A DNA stretch of 64,000 nucleotides from Azolla caroliniana. Taxonomy: Eukaryota; Polypodiophyta. Shown here piece by piece: positions 51,041-63,781 of this stretch (its first letter is position 1; every line of letters starts with the position of its first letter). The notes beneath the pieces were generated by a model. The model worked only from the letters and a program-made list of their open reading frames with translations, did no database searches and was not told where the DNA came from. The stretch is from the NCBI GenBank assembly GCA_043228905.1, contig JBHGNT010000076.1, forward strand, positions 1 through 64,000, given 5' to 3'. A program made the position numbers and the translations under genes.

Positions 51041-53249
51041 TTTGAAACTCAGGTCGAGAGACATGATGAAATTAGCAAATTTGAGGAGGGAGTGGAGAAG
51101 GGGCCGTGAGTAAATGAAACTGTTCATACCTGGCTCGTGTGATATCGGATTTTTGTGTTCAAACATGCGAACCGAAGCTAACAACGCTAGCTATGATATG
51201 AAATTAAAAGATCAAGATTTTGAAACTCAGGTCGAGAGACATGACGAAATTACCAAATTTGAGTAGTGAGTTGAGGGGAGCCCTTGAGTAAATGAAAATG
51301 TTCATACCTGGCTCGTGTGATATCGGATTTTTGTGTTCAAACATGCGAATCGAAGCTAGCAACGCTAGCTATGAGATAGAATTAAAAAATGAAGATTTTG
51401 AAACTCAGGTCGAGAGACATGACGAAATTACCAAATTTGAGGAGTGAGTTGAGAAGAGCTAGTAGGTAAATTAAAATGTTCATACCTGGCTCGTGTGATA
51501 TCGGATTTTTGTGTTCAAACATGCGAATCGAAGCTAACAACGCTAGCTATGATATGGAATTAAAAAATCAAGATTTTGAATCTCAGGTCGAGAGACGTGA
51601 CGAAATTACCAAATTTGAGTAGTGAGGTGAGAGGAGCCCTTGAGTAAATGAAAATGTTCATACCTGGCTCGTGTGATATCGGATTTTTGTGTTCAAACAT
51701 GCGAATCGAAGCTAACAACGCTAGCTATGAGATAGAATTAAAAAATCAAGATTTTGAAACTCAGGTCGAGAGACATGACGAAATTACCAAATTTGAGGAG
51801 TGAGTTGAGAAGAGCTAGTAGGTAAATTAAAATGTTCATACCGGGCTCGTGTGATATCGGATTTTTGTGTTCAAACATGCGATTCGAAGCTAACAACGCT
51901 AGCTATGAAATGGAATTAAAAAATCAAGATTTTGAAACTCAGGTCGAGAGACATGACGAAATTACCAAATTTGAGGAGTGAGGTGAGAAGAGCTAGTAGG
52001 TAAATTAAAATGTTCATACCTGGCTCGTGTGATATCGGATTTTTGTGTTCAAACATGGGAATCGAAGCTAACAACGCTAGCTATGAGATAGAATTAAAAA
52101 ATCAAGATTTTGAAACTCAGGTCGAGAGACATGACGAAATTACCAAATTTGAGGAGTGAGTTGAGAAGAGCTAGTAGGTAAATTAAAATGTTCATACCTG
52201 GCTCGTGTGATATCGTATTTTTGTGTTCAAACATGCCAATCGAAGCTAACAACGCTAGCTATGATATGGAATTAAAAGATCAAGATTTTGAAACTCAGGT
52301 CGAGAGACATGACGAAATTACCAAATTTGAGTAGTGAGTTGAGAGGAGCCCTTGAGTAAATGAAAATGTTCATACCTGGCTCGTGTGATATCGGATTTTT
52401 GTGTTCAAACATGGGAATTGAAGCTAACAACGCTAGCTATGATATGAAATTAAAAGATCAAGATTTTAAAACTCAGGTCGAGAGACATTACCAAATTACC
52501 AAATTTGAGGAGTGAGTTGAGAGGAGCCCTTGAGTAAATGAAAATGTTCATACCGGGCTCGTGTGATATCGGATTTTTGTGTTCAAACATGCGATTCGAA
52601 GCTAACAACGCTAGCTATGAAATGGAATTAAAAAATCAAGATTTTGAAACTCAGGTTGAGAGACATGACGAAATTACCAAATTTGAGTAGTGACTTGAGA
52701 GGAGCCCTTGAGTAAATGAAAATGTTCATACCTGGCTTGTGTGATATCGGATTTTTGTGTTCAAACATGCGAAACGAAGCCAACAACGCTAGCTATGATA
52801 TGAAATTAAAAAATCAAGATTTTGAATCTCAGATCAAGAGACGTGACGAAATTACCAAATTTGATTAGTGAGGTGAGAGGAGCCCTTGAGTAAATGAAAA
52901 TGTTCATACCTGGCTCGTGTGATATCGGATTTTTGTGTTCAAACATGCGAATCGAAGCTAACAACGCTAGCTATGAGATAGAATTAAAAAATCAAGATTT
53001 TGAAACTCAGGTCGAGAGACATGACGAAATTACCAAATTTGAGGAGTGAGTTGAGAAGAGCTAGTAGGTAAATTAAAATGTTCATACTTGGGTCGTGTGA
53101 TATCAGATTTTTGCGTTCAAACATGCGATTCGAAGCTAACAACGCTAGCTATGTTATGGAATTAAAAAATCAAGATTTTGAATCTCAGGTCGAGAGACAT
53201 GACGAAATTACCAAATTTGAGTAGTGAGTTGAGAGGAGCCCTTGAGTAA

Positions 53250-54476
53250 ATGAAAATGTTCATACCTAGCTCGTGTGATATCGAATTTTTGTGTTCAAAC
53301 ATGCGAAACGAAGCTAACAATGCTAGATACGATATGGAATTAAAAAATCAAGATTTTGAAACTCAGGTCGAGAGACATGACGAAATTACCAAATTTGAGG
53401 AGTGAGTTGAGAAGAGCTAGTAGGTAAATTAAAATGTTCATACTTGGGTCGTGTGATATCAGATTTTTGTGTTCAAACATGCGATTCGAAGCTAACAACG
53501 CTAGCTATGATATGGAATTAAAAAATCAAGATTTTGAAACTCAGGTCGAGGGACATGACGAAATTAGCAAATTTGAGGAGTGTGTTGAGAAGAGCTAGTA
53601 GGTAAATTAAAATGTTCATACCTGGCTCGTGTGATATCGGATTTTTGTGTTCAAACATGCGAAACGAAGGTAACAATGCTAGATACGATATGGAATTAAA
53701 AAATCAAGATTTTGAAACTCAGGTCGAGAGACATGACGAAATTACCAAATTTGAGGAGTGAGTTGAGAAGAGCTAGTAGGTAAATTAAAATGTTCATACC
53801 TAGCTCGTGTGATATCGGATTTTTGTGTTCAAACATGCGATTCGAAGCTAAGAACGCTAGCTATGATATGGAATTAAAAAATCAAGATTTTGAAACTCAG
53901 GTCGAGAGACATGACGAAATTACCAAATTTGAGGAGTGAGTTGAGAAGAGCTAGTAGGTAAATTAAAATGTTCATACCTGGCTCGTGTGATATCGGATTT
54001 TTGTGTTCAAACATGCGAAACGAAGCTAACATCGCTAGCTATGATATGAAATTAAAAAGTCAAGATTTTGAAACTCAGGTCGAGAGACATGACGAAATTA
54101 CCAAATTTGAGGAGTGAGTTGAGAAGAGCCCTTGAGTAAATGAAACTGTTCATACCTGGCTCGTGTGATATCGGATTTCTGTGTTCAAACATGCGAAACG
54201 AAGCTAACATCGCTAGCTATGATATGAAATTAAAAGATCAAGATTTTGAAACTCAGGTCGAGAGACATGACGAAAATACCAAATTTGAGTAGTGAGTTGA
54301 GAGGAGCCCTTGAGTAAATGAAAATGTTCATACCTGGCTCGTGTGATATCGGATTTTTGTGTTCAAACATGCGATTCGAAGCTAACAACGCTAGCTATGA
54401 TATGGAATTAAAAAATCAAGATTTTGAAACTCAGGTCGAGAGACATGATGAAATTAGCAAATTTGAGGAGTGAGTT
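53250..54476. repeat. About 1.23-kb block repeated at 56454-57680 (offset 3204, 18 monomers)
   Basis: Shared order is CCTAGCTCG with GATACG, CTTGGGTCG with GAGGGACATG and GAGTGTGTTG (53579/56783), GAAGGTAAC, CTAAGAACGC, AACATCGC with AAAAGTC, GGATTTCTGTG with AACATCGC and AAAAGATC, and GATTCG with GATGAAATTAGC. Differences noted are ATCGAATTTT versus ATCGGATTTT and TAAATTAAAATG versus TAAATGAAAATG. The right copy ends at about 57675, where the sequence jumps to GAGTGGAGAAGGGGCC. Confidence 0.88.
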
Positions 54477-54963
54477 GAGAAGAGCTAGTAGGTAAATGAA
54501 AATGGTCATACCTAGTTCGTGTGATATCGGATTTTTGTGTTCAAACATGCGAAACGAAGCTAACAATGCTAGATACGATATGGAATTAAAAAATCAAGAA
54601 TTTGAAACTCAGGTCGAGAGACATGACGAAATTACCAAATTTGAGGAGTGAGTTGAGGGGAGCCCTTGAGTAAATGAAAATGGTCATACCTGGCTCGTGT
54701 GATATCGGATTTTTGTGTTCAAACATGCGAAACGAAGCTAACAACGCTAGCTATGATATGGAATTAAAAGATCAAGATTTTGAAACTCAGGTCGAGAGAC
54801 ATGACGAAATTACCAAATTTGAGTAGAGAGTTGAGAGGAGTCCTTGAGTAAATGAAAATGTTCATACCTGGTTCGTGTGATATCGGATTTTTGTGTTCAA
54901 ACATGCGATTCGAAGCTAACAACGCTAGCTATGATATGGAATTAAAAAATCAAGATTTTGAAA

Positions 54964-55134
54964 CTCAGGTCAAGAGACATGAAGAAATTAGCAAATTAGA
55001 GGAGGGAGTGGAGAAGAGCCCGTTCGGAAATGAAAATGTTCCTACCTGGCTCGTGTGATATCTGCTTTTTGTGTTCAAACATGCGAATCGAAGCAAACAA
55101 AGCTAGCTATGATATAGAATTAAAAAATCAAGAT
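54964..55134. repeat. Divergent GAGCCCGTTCGGAAATG monomer, copy 3
   Basis: This copy lies 23 monomers (4094 bp) after copy 2. It keeps GAGCCCGTTCGG, GATATCTGC and AAGCAAACAAAGC. After about 55160 it is followed by an ordinary GAGGAGTGAG tail rather than GGGAGTGGAGAAGGGG, and it is preceded by TAGAGAGTTGAGAGGAGTCC, so its neighbours differ on both sides. Confidence 0.86.
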
Positions 55135-57639
55135 TTTGAAACTCAGGTCGAGAGACATGACGAAATTAGCAAATTTGAGGAGTGAGTTGAGAAGAGCTAG
55201 TAGGTAAATTAAAATGTTCATACCTGGCTCGTGTGATATCGGATTTTTGTGTTCAAACATGCGAAACGAAGCTAACAACGCTACCTATGATATGAAATTA
55301 AAAGATCAAGATTTTGAAACTCAGGTCGAGAGACATGACGAAATTACCAAATTTGAGGAGTGAGTTGAGAAGAGCTAGTAGGTAAATGAAAATGTTCATA
55401 CCTAGCTCGTGTGATATCGGATTTTTGTGTTCAAACATGCGAAACGAAGCTAACAACGCTAGTTACGATATGGAATTAAAAAATCAAGATTTTGAAACTC
55501 AGGTCGAGAGACATGACGAAATTACCAAATTTGAGTAGTGAGTTGAGAGGAGCCCTTGAGTAAATGAAAATGTTCATACCTGGCTCGTGTGATATCGGAT
55601 TTTTGTGTTCAAACATGCGATTCGAAGCTAACAACGCTAGCTATGATATGGAATTAAAAAATCAAGATTTTGAAACTCAGGTCGAGAGACATGACGAAAT
55701 TACCAAATTTGAGGAGTGAGTTGAGAAGAGCTAGTAGGTAAATGAAAATGTTCATACCTGGCTCGTGTGATATCGGATTTTTGTGTTCAAACATGCGAAA
55801 CGAAGCTAACAACGCTAGCTATGAGATAGAATTAAAAAATCAAGATTTTGAAACTCAGGTTGAGAGACATGATGAAATTAGCAAATTTGAGTAGTGAGTT
55901 GAGGGGAGCCCTTGAGTAAATGAAAATGTTCATACCTGGCTCGTGTGATATCGGATTTTTGTGTTCAAACATGCGATTCGAAGCTAACAACGCTAGCTAT
56001 GATATGGAATTAAAAAATCAAGATTTTGAAACTCAGGTCGAGAGACATGACGAAATTACCAAATTTGAGGAGTGAGTTGAGAAGAGCTAGTAGGTAAATT
56101 AAAATGTTCATACCTGGCTCGTGTGATATCGGATTTTTGTGTTCAAACATGCGAAACGAAGCTAACATCGCTAGCTATGATATGAAATTAAAAAGTCAAG
56201 ATTTTGAAACTCAGGTCGAGAGACATGACGAAATTAGCAAATTTGAGGAGTGAGTTGAGAGGAGCCCTTGAGTAAATGAAAATGTTCATACCTGGCTCGT
56301 GTGATATTGGATTTTTGTGTTCAAACATGCGATTCGAAGCTAACAACGCTAGCTATGATATGGAATTAAAAAATCAAGATTTTGAAACTCAGGTCGAGAG
56401 ACATGACGAAATTACCAAATTTGAGGAGTGAGTTGAGAAGAGCTAGTAGGTAAATGAAAATGTTCATACCTAGCTCGTGTGATATCGGATTTTTGTGTTC
56501 AAACATGCGAAACGAAGCTAACAATGCTAGATACGATATGGAATTAAAAAATCAAGATTTTGAAACTCAGGTCGAGAGACATGACGAAATTACCAAATTT
56601 GAGGAGTGAGTTGAGAAGAGCTAGTAGGTAAATTAAAATGTTCATACTTGGGTCGTGTGATATCAGATTTTTGTGTTCAAACATGCGATTCGAAGCTAAC
56701 AACGCTAGCTATGATATGGAATTAAAAAATCAAGATTTTGAAACTCAGGTCGAGGGACATGACGAAATTAGCAAATTTGAGGAGTGTGTTGAGAAGAGCT
56801 AGTAGGTAAATTAAAATGTTCATACCTGGCTCGTGTGATATCGGATTTTTGTGTTCAAACATGCGAAACGAAGGTAACAATGCTAGATACGATATGGAAT
56901 TAAAAAATCAAGATTTTGAAACTCAGGTCGAGAGACATGACGAAATTACCAAATTTGAGGAGTGAGTTGAGAAGAGCTAGTAGGTAAATGAAAATGTTCA
57001 TACCTAGCTCGTGTGATATCGGATTTTTGTGTTCAAACATGCGATTCGAAGCTAAGAACGCTAGCTATGATATGGAATTAAAAAATCAAGATTTTGAAAC
57101 TCAGGTCGAGAGACATGACGAAATTACCAAATTTGAGGAGTGAGTTGAGAAGAGCTAGTAGGTAAATTAAAATGTTCATACCTGGCTCGTGTGATATCGG
57201 ATTTTTGTGTTCAAACATGCGAAACGAAGCTAACATCGCTAGCTATGATATGAAATTAAAAAGTCAAGATTTTGAAACTCAGGTCGAGAGACATGACGAA
57301 ATTACCAAATTTGAGGAGTGAGTTGAGAAGAGCCCTTGAGTAAATGAAACTGTTCATACCTGGCTCGTGTGATATCGGATTTCTGTGTTCAAACATGCGA
57401 AACGAAGCTAACATCGCTAGCTATGATATGAAATTAAAAGATCAAGATTTTGAAACTCAGGTCGAGAGACATGACGAAAATACCAAATTTGAGTAGTGAG
57501 TTGAGAGGAGCCCTTGAGTAAATGAAAATGTTCATACCTGGCTCGTGTGATATCGGATTTTTGTGTTCAAACATGCGATTCGAAGCTAACAACGCTAGCT
57601 ATGATATGGAATTAAAAAATCAAGATTTTGAAACTCAGG

Positions 57640-57870
57640 TCGAGAGACATGATGAAATTAGCAAATTTGAGGAGTGAGTGGAGAAGGGGCCGTGAGTAAA
57701 TGAAACTGTTCATACCTGGCTCGTGTGATATCGGATTTTTGTGTTCAAACATGCGAACCGAAGCTAACAACGCTAGCTATGATATGAAATTAAAAGATCA
57801 AGATTTTGAAACTCAGGTCGAGAGACATGACGAAATTACCAAATTTGAGTAGTGAGTTGAGGGGAGCCCT
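57640..57870. repeat. Recombinant junction between two higher-order blocks
   Basis: Up to about 57672 the sequence follows the 54.3-54.47 kb block (GATTCG monomer, GATGAAATTAGC, GAGGAGTGAG). From GAGTGGAGAAGGGGCCGTG it follows the 49.3-49.5 kb block (GAAACTGTTC, GCGAACCG, AAAAGATC, GTTGAGGGGAGCC). The hybrid GAGTGAGTGGAGAAGGGG occurs nowhere else here, which places an exchange between two monomers in register within a few bases of 57670. Confidence 0.85.
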
Positions 57871-60169
57871 TGAGTAAATGAAAATGTTCATACCTGGCTC
57901 GTGTGATATCGGATTTTTGTGTTCAAACATGCGATTCGAAGCTAACAATGCTAGCTATGATATGGAATTAAAAAATCAAGATTTTGAAACTCAGGTCGAG
58001 AGACATGACGAAATTACCAAATTTGAGGAGTGAGTTGAAAAGAGCTAGTAGGTAAATTAAAATGTTCATACCTGGCTCGTGTGATATCGGATTTTTGTGT
58101 TCAAACATGCGAAACGAAGCTAACAACGCTAGCTATGATATGAGATTAAAAGATCAAGATTTTGAAACTCAGGTCGAGAGACATGACGAAATTACCAAAT
58201 TTGAGTAGTGAGTTGAGAGGAGCCCTTGAGTAAATGAAAATGTTCATACCTGGCTCGTGTGATATCGGATTTTTGTGTTCAAACATGCGAAACGAAGCTA
58301 ACAACGCTAGCTATGATATGAAATTGAAAGATCAAGATTTTAAAACTCAGGTCGAGAGACATTACCAAATTACCAAATTTGAGTAGTGAGTTGAGAGGAG
58401 CCCTTGAGTAAATGAAAATGTTCATACCTGGCTCGTGTGATATTGGATTTTTGTGTTCAAACATGCGATTCGAAGGTAACAACGCTAGCTATGATATGGA
58501 ATTAAAAAATCAAGATTTTGAAACTCAGGTCGAGAGACATGATGAAATTACCAAATTTGAGGAGTGAGTTGAGAAGAGCTAGTAGGTAAATTAAAATGTT
58601 CATACCTGGCTCTTGTGATATCCGATTTTTGTGTTCAAACATGCGAAACGAAGCTAACAATGCTAGATACGATATGGAATTAAAAAATCAAGATTTTGAA
58701 ACTCAGGTCGAGAGACATGACGAAATTACCAAATTTGAGGAGTGAGTTGAGAAGAGCTAGTAGGTAAATTAAAATGTTCATACTTGGTTCGTGTGATATC
58801 GGATTTTTGTGTTCAAACATGCGATTCGAAGCTAACAACGCTAGCTAGGATATGGAATTAAAAAATCAAGATTTTGAAACTCAGGTCGAGAGACATGATG
58901 AAATTACCAAATTTGAGGAGTGAGTTGAGAAGAGCTAGTAGCTAAATTAAAATGTTCATACTTGGGTCGTGTGATATCAGATTTTTGTGTTCAAACATGC
59001 GATTCGAAGCTAACAACGCTAGCTATGATATGGAACTAAAAAATCAAGATTTTAAAACTCAGGTCGAGGGACATGACGAAATTACCAAATTTGAGGAGTG
59101 TGTTGAGAAGAGCTAGTAGGTAAATTAAAATGTTCATACCTGGCTCGTGTGATATCGGATTTTTGTGTTCAAACATGCGAAACGAAGGTAACAATGCTAG
59201 ATACGATACGGAATTAAAAAATCAAGATTTTGAAACTCAGGTCGAGAGACATGACGAAATTACCAAATTTGAGGAGTGAGTTGAGAAGAGCTAGTAGGTA
59301 AATGAAAATGTTCATACCTACCTCGTGTGATATCGGATTTTTGTTTTCAAACATGCGAAACGAAGCTAACAATGCTAGATACGATGTGGAATTAAAAAAT
59401 CAAGATTTTGAAACTCAGGTCGAGAGACATGACGAAATTACCAAATTTGAGGAGTGAGTTGAGGGGAGCCCTTGAGTAAATGAAAATGTTCATACCTGGC
59501 TCGTGTGATATCGGATTTTTGTGTTCAAACATGCGATTCGAAGCTAACAACGCTAGCTATGATATGGAATTAAAAAATCAAGATTTTGAAACTCAGGTCG
59601 AGAGACATGATGAAATTAGCAAATTTGAGGAGTGAGTTGAGGGGAGCCCTTGAGTAAATGAAAATGTTCATACCTACCTCGTGTGATATCGGATTTTTGT
59701 TTTCAAACATGCGAAACGAAGCTAACAATGCTAGATACGATATGGAATTAAAAAATCAAGATTTTGAAACTCAGGTCGAGAGACATGACGAAATTACCAA
59801 ATTTGAGGAGTGAGTTGAGGGGAGCCCTTGAGTAAATGAAAATGTTCATACCTGGCTCGTGTGATATCGGATTTTTGTGTTCAAACATGCGATTCGAAGC
59901 TAACAACGCTAGCTATGATATGGAATTAAAAAATCAAGATTTTGAAACTCAGGTCGAGAGACATGATGAAATTAGCAAATTTGAGGAGTGAGTTGAGGGG
60001 AGCCCTTGAGTAAATGAAAATGTTCATACCTGGCTCGTGTGATATCGGATTTTTGTGTTCAAACATGCGATTCGAAGCTAACAACGCTAGCTATGATATG
60101 GAATTAAAAAATCAAGATTTTGAAACTCAGGTCGAGAGACATGACGAAATTACCAAATTTGAGGAGTGA

Positions 60170-62500
60170 GTTGAGAAGAGCTAGTAGGTAAATTAAAATG
60201 TTCATACCTGGCTCGTGTGATATCGGATTTTTGTGTTCAAACATGCGAAACGAAGCTAACATCGCTAGCTATGATATGAAATTAAAAAGTCAAGATTTTG
60301 AAACTCAGGTCGAGAGACATGACGAAATTAGCAAATTTGAGGAGTGAGTTGAGAGGAGCCCTTGAGTAAATGAAAATGTTCATACCTAGCTCGTGTGATA
60401 TCGGATTTTTGTGTTCAAACATGCGAAACGAAGCTAACAATGCTAGATACAATATGGAATTAAAAAATCAAGATTTTGAAACTCAGGTCGAGAGACATGA
60501 CGAAATTACCAAATTTGAGGAGTGAGTTGAGAAGAGCTAGTAGGTAAATGAAAATGTTCATACCTAGCTCGTGTGATATCGGATTTTTGTGTTCAAACAT
60601 GCGAAACGAAGCTAACAATGCTAGATACGATATGGAATTAAAAAATCAAGATTTTGAAACTCAGGTCGAGAGACATGACGAAATTAGCAAATTTGAGGAG
60701 TGAGTTGAGGGGAGCCCTTGAGTAAATGAAAATGTTCATACCTGGCTCGTGTGATATCGGATTTTTGTGTTCAAACATGCGATTCGAAGCTAACAACGCT
60801 AGCTATGATATGGAATTAAAAAATCAAGATTTTGAAACTCAGGTCGAGAGACATGATGAAATTAGCAAATTTGAGGAGTGAGTTGAGGGGAGCCCTTGAG
60901 TAAATGAAAATGTTCATACCTGGCTCGTGTGATATCGGATTTTTGTGTTCAAACATGCGATTCGAAGCTAACAACGCTAGCTATGATATGGAATTAAAAA
61001 ATCAAGATTTTGAAACTCAGGTCGAAAGACATGACGAAATTAGCAAATTTGAGGAGTGAGTTGAGAAGAGCTAGTAGGTAAATTAAAATGTTCATACCTG
61101 GCTCGTGTGATATCGGATTTTTGTGTTCAAACATGCGAAACGAAGCTAACATCGCTAGCTATGATATGAAATTAAAAAGTCAAGATTTTGAAACTCAGGT
61201 CGAGAGACATGATGAAATTAGCAAATTTGAGGAGTGAGTTCAGGGGAGCCCTTGAGTAAATGAAAATGTTCATACCTGGCTCGTGTGATATCGGATTTTT
61301 GTGTTCAAACATGCGATTCGAAGCTAACAACGCTAGCTATGATATGGAATTAAAAAATCAAGATTTTGAAACTCAGGTCGAGAGACATGACGAAATTAGC
61401 AAATTTGAGGAGTGAGTTGAGAAGAGCTAGTAGGTAAATTAAAATGTACATACCTGGCTCGTGTGATATCGGATTTTTGTGTTCAAACATGCGAAACGAA
61501 GCTAACATCGCTAGCTATGATATGAAATTAAAAAGTCAAGATTTTGAAACTCAGGTCGAGAGACATGACGAAATTAGCAAATTTGAGGAGTGAGTTGAGA
61601 GGAGCCCTTGAGTAAATGAAAATGTTCATACCTGGCTCGTGTGATATCGGATTTTTGTGTTCAAACATGCGATTCGAAGCTAACAACGCTAGCTATGATA
61701 TGGAATTAAAAAATCATGATTTTGAAACTCAGGTCGAGAGACATGACGAAATTACCAAATTTGAGGAGTGAGTTGAGAAGAGCTAGTAGGTAAATGAAAA
61801 TGTTCATACCTAGCTCGTGTGATATCGGATTTTTGTGTTCAAACATGCGAAACGAAGCTAACAATGCTAGATACGATATGGAATTAAAAAATCAAGATTT
61901 TGAAACTCAGGTCGAGAGACATGACGAAATTACCAAATTTGAGGAGTGAGTTGAGGGGAGCCCTTGAGTAAATGAAAATGTTCATACCTGGCTCGTGTGA
62001 TATCGGATTTTTGTGTTCAAACATGCGATTCGAAGCTAACAACGCTAGCTATGATATGGAATTAAAAAATCAAGATTTTGAAACTCAGGTCGAGAGACAT
62101 GACGAAAATACCAAATTTGAGTAGTGAGTTGAGAGGAGCCCTTGAGTAAATGAAAATGTTCATACCTGGCTCCTGTGATATCGGATTTTTGTGTTCAAAC
62201 ATGCGATTCGAAGCTAACAACGCTAGCTATGATATGGAATTAAAAAATCAAGATTTTGAAACTCAGGTCGAGAGACATGACGAAATTAGCAAATTTGAGG
62301 AGTGAGTTGAGAAGAGCTAGTAGGTAAATGAAAATGGTCATACCTAGCTCGTGTGATATCGGATTTTTGTGTTCAAACATGCGAAACGAAGCTAACAATG
62401 CTAGATACGATATGGAATTAAAAAATCAAGATTTTGAAACTCAGGTCGAGAGACATGACGAAATTACCAAATTTGAGGAGTGAGTTGAGAAGAGCTAGTA
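60170..62500. repeat. Zone of GATTCG/AACATCGC/GATACG monomers related to the 42.3-44.0 kb unit
   Basis: This stretch repeats the succession GATTCG monomers with GAGGGGAGCCC tails, then an AACATCGC monomer with AAAAAGTC (about 60.25, 61.15 and 61.5 kb), then GATTCG or GATACG. The order resembles the 890-bp unit at 42.3 kb but without its private GTTAAGG, TCATAGC and TCAACCC changes. Local oddities are GGTCGAAAGACATG (about 61021), GAGTTCAGGGGAGCC (about 61236), ATGTACATACC (about 61445) and AATCATGATTTTG (about 61712). Confidence 0.72.
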
Positions 62501-63049
62501 GGTAAATTAAAATGTTCATACTTGGGTCGTGTGATATCAGATTTTTGTGTTCAAACATGCGATTCGAAGCTAACAACGCTAGCTATGATATGGAATTAAA
62601 AAATCAAGATTTTGAAACTCAGGTCGAGGGACATGACGAAATTACCAAATTTGTGGAGTGAGTTGAGAAGAGCTAGTAGGTAAATTAAAATGTTCATACC
62701 TGGCTCGTGTGATATCGGATTTTTGTGTTCAAACATGCGAAACGAAGCTAACAACGCTAGCTATGATATGAAATTAAAAGATGAAGATTTTGAAACTCAG
62801 GTCGAGAGACATGACGAAATTACCAAATTTGAGTAGTGAGTTGAGAGGAGCCCTTGAGTAAATGAAAATGGTCATACCTGGCTCGTGTGATATCGGATTT
62901 TTGTGTTCAAACATGCGAAACGAAGGTAACAATGCTAGATACGATATGGAATTAAAAAATCAAGATTTTGAAACTCAGGTCGAGAGACATGACCAAATTA
63001 CCAAATTTGAGGAGTGAGTTGAGAAGAGCTAGTAGGTAAATTAAAATGT

Positions 63050-63059
63050 TCATACTTGG
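63050..63059. repeat. 10-bp insertion TCATACTTGG, copy 4
   Basis: Identical insertion in the downstream copy of the 41.2-kb block, 17098 bp (96 monomers plus 10) after copy 3. Confidence 0.95.
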
Positions 63060-63771
63060 TCATACCTGGCTCGTGTGATATCGGATATTTGTGTTCAAAC
63101 ATGCGAAACGAAGGTAACAATGCTAGATACGATATGGAATTAAAAAATCAAGATTTTGAAACTCAGGTCGAGAGACATGACCAAATTACCAAATTTGAGG
63201 AGTGAGTTGAGAAGAGCTAGTAGGTAAATTAAAATGTTCATACTTGGTTCGTGTGATATCGGATTTTTGTGTTCAAACATGCCAATCGAAGCTAACAACG
63301 CTAGCTATGATATGAAATTAAAAGATCAAGATTTTGAAACTCAGGTCGAGAGACATGACGAAATTACCAAATTTGAGGAGTGAGTTGAGAAGAGCTAGTA
63401 GGTAAATTAAAATGTTCATACCTGGCTCTTGTGATATCCGATTTTTGTGTTCAAACATGCGAAACGAAGCTAACAATGCTAGATACGATATGGAATTAAA
63501 AAATCAAGATTTTGAAACTCAGGTCGAGAGACATGACGAAATTACCAAATTTGAGGAGTGAGTTGAGAAGAGCTAGTAGGTAAATTAAAATGTTCATACC
63601 TGGGTCGTGTGATATCGGATTTTTGTGTTCAAACATGCGAAACGAAGCTAACAATGCTAGATACGATATGGAATTAAAAAATCAAGATTTTGAAACTCAG
63701 GTCGAGAGACATGACCAAATTACCAAATTTGAGGAGTGAGTTGAGAAGAGCTAGTAGGTAAATTAAAATGT

Positions 63772-63781
63772 TCATACTTGG
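63772..63781. repeat. 10-bp insertion TCATACTTGG, copy 5
   Basis: Identical insertion 722 bp after copy 4, reproducing the spacing of copies 1 and 2. Confidence 0.95.

Larger units (their letters stand above)
48340..51948. repeat. Adjacent 10-monomer (1780-bp) tandem duplication
   Basis: 48340-50168 is repeated at 50120-51948, so two 1780-bp units abut. Both carry GAGGAGTGTGTTGAG, CGAAGCTAAGAACGC, GCTAGCTGTGATATGG, the divergent GAGCCCGTTCGGAAATG monomer (from 48978 and 50758), AAGCAAACAAAGC, GAGAAGGGGCCGTGAG, CGAAGCTAGCAACGC, GACGTGACG and CCGGGCTCG. The only differences I noticed are two bases where GCGATTCG (about 48675) reads GGGAATCG (about 50455). Homology ends where GAGGGACATG is replaced by GAGAGACATG. 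Confidence 0.94.

Noticed and set aside
48978-55058. Three near-identical 68-codon open frames (48978, 50758, 54852)
   Set aside because: They result from the divergent monomer lacking the usual tail stop codons, copied by block duplication. The amino-acid sequence is the same satellite frame as elsewhere. Conservation between copies reflects recent DNA duplication, not selection on protein.
58279-58482. A 67-codon minus-strand open frame
   Set aside because: Same satellite frame as the others, arising where ACATTACCAAATT removes a stop. No independent support.
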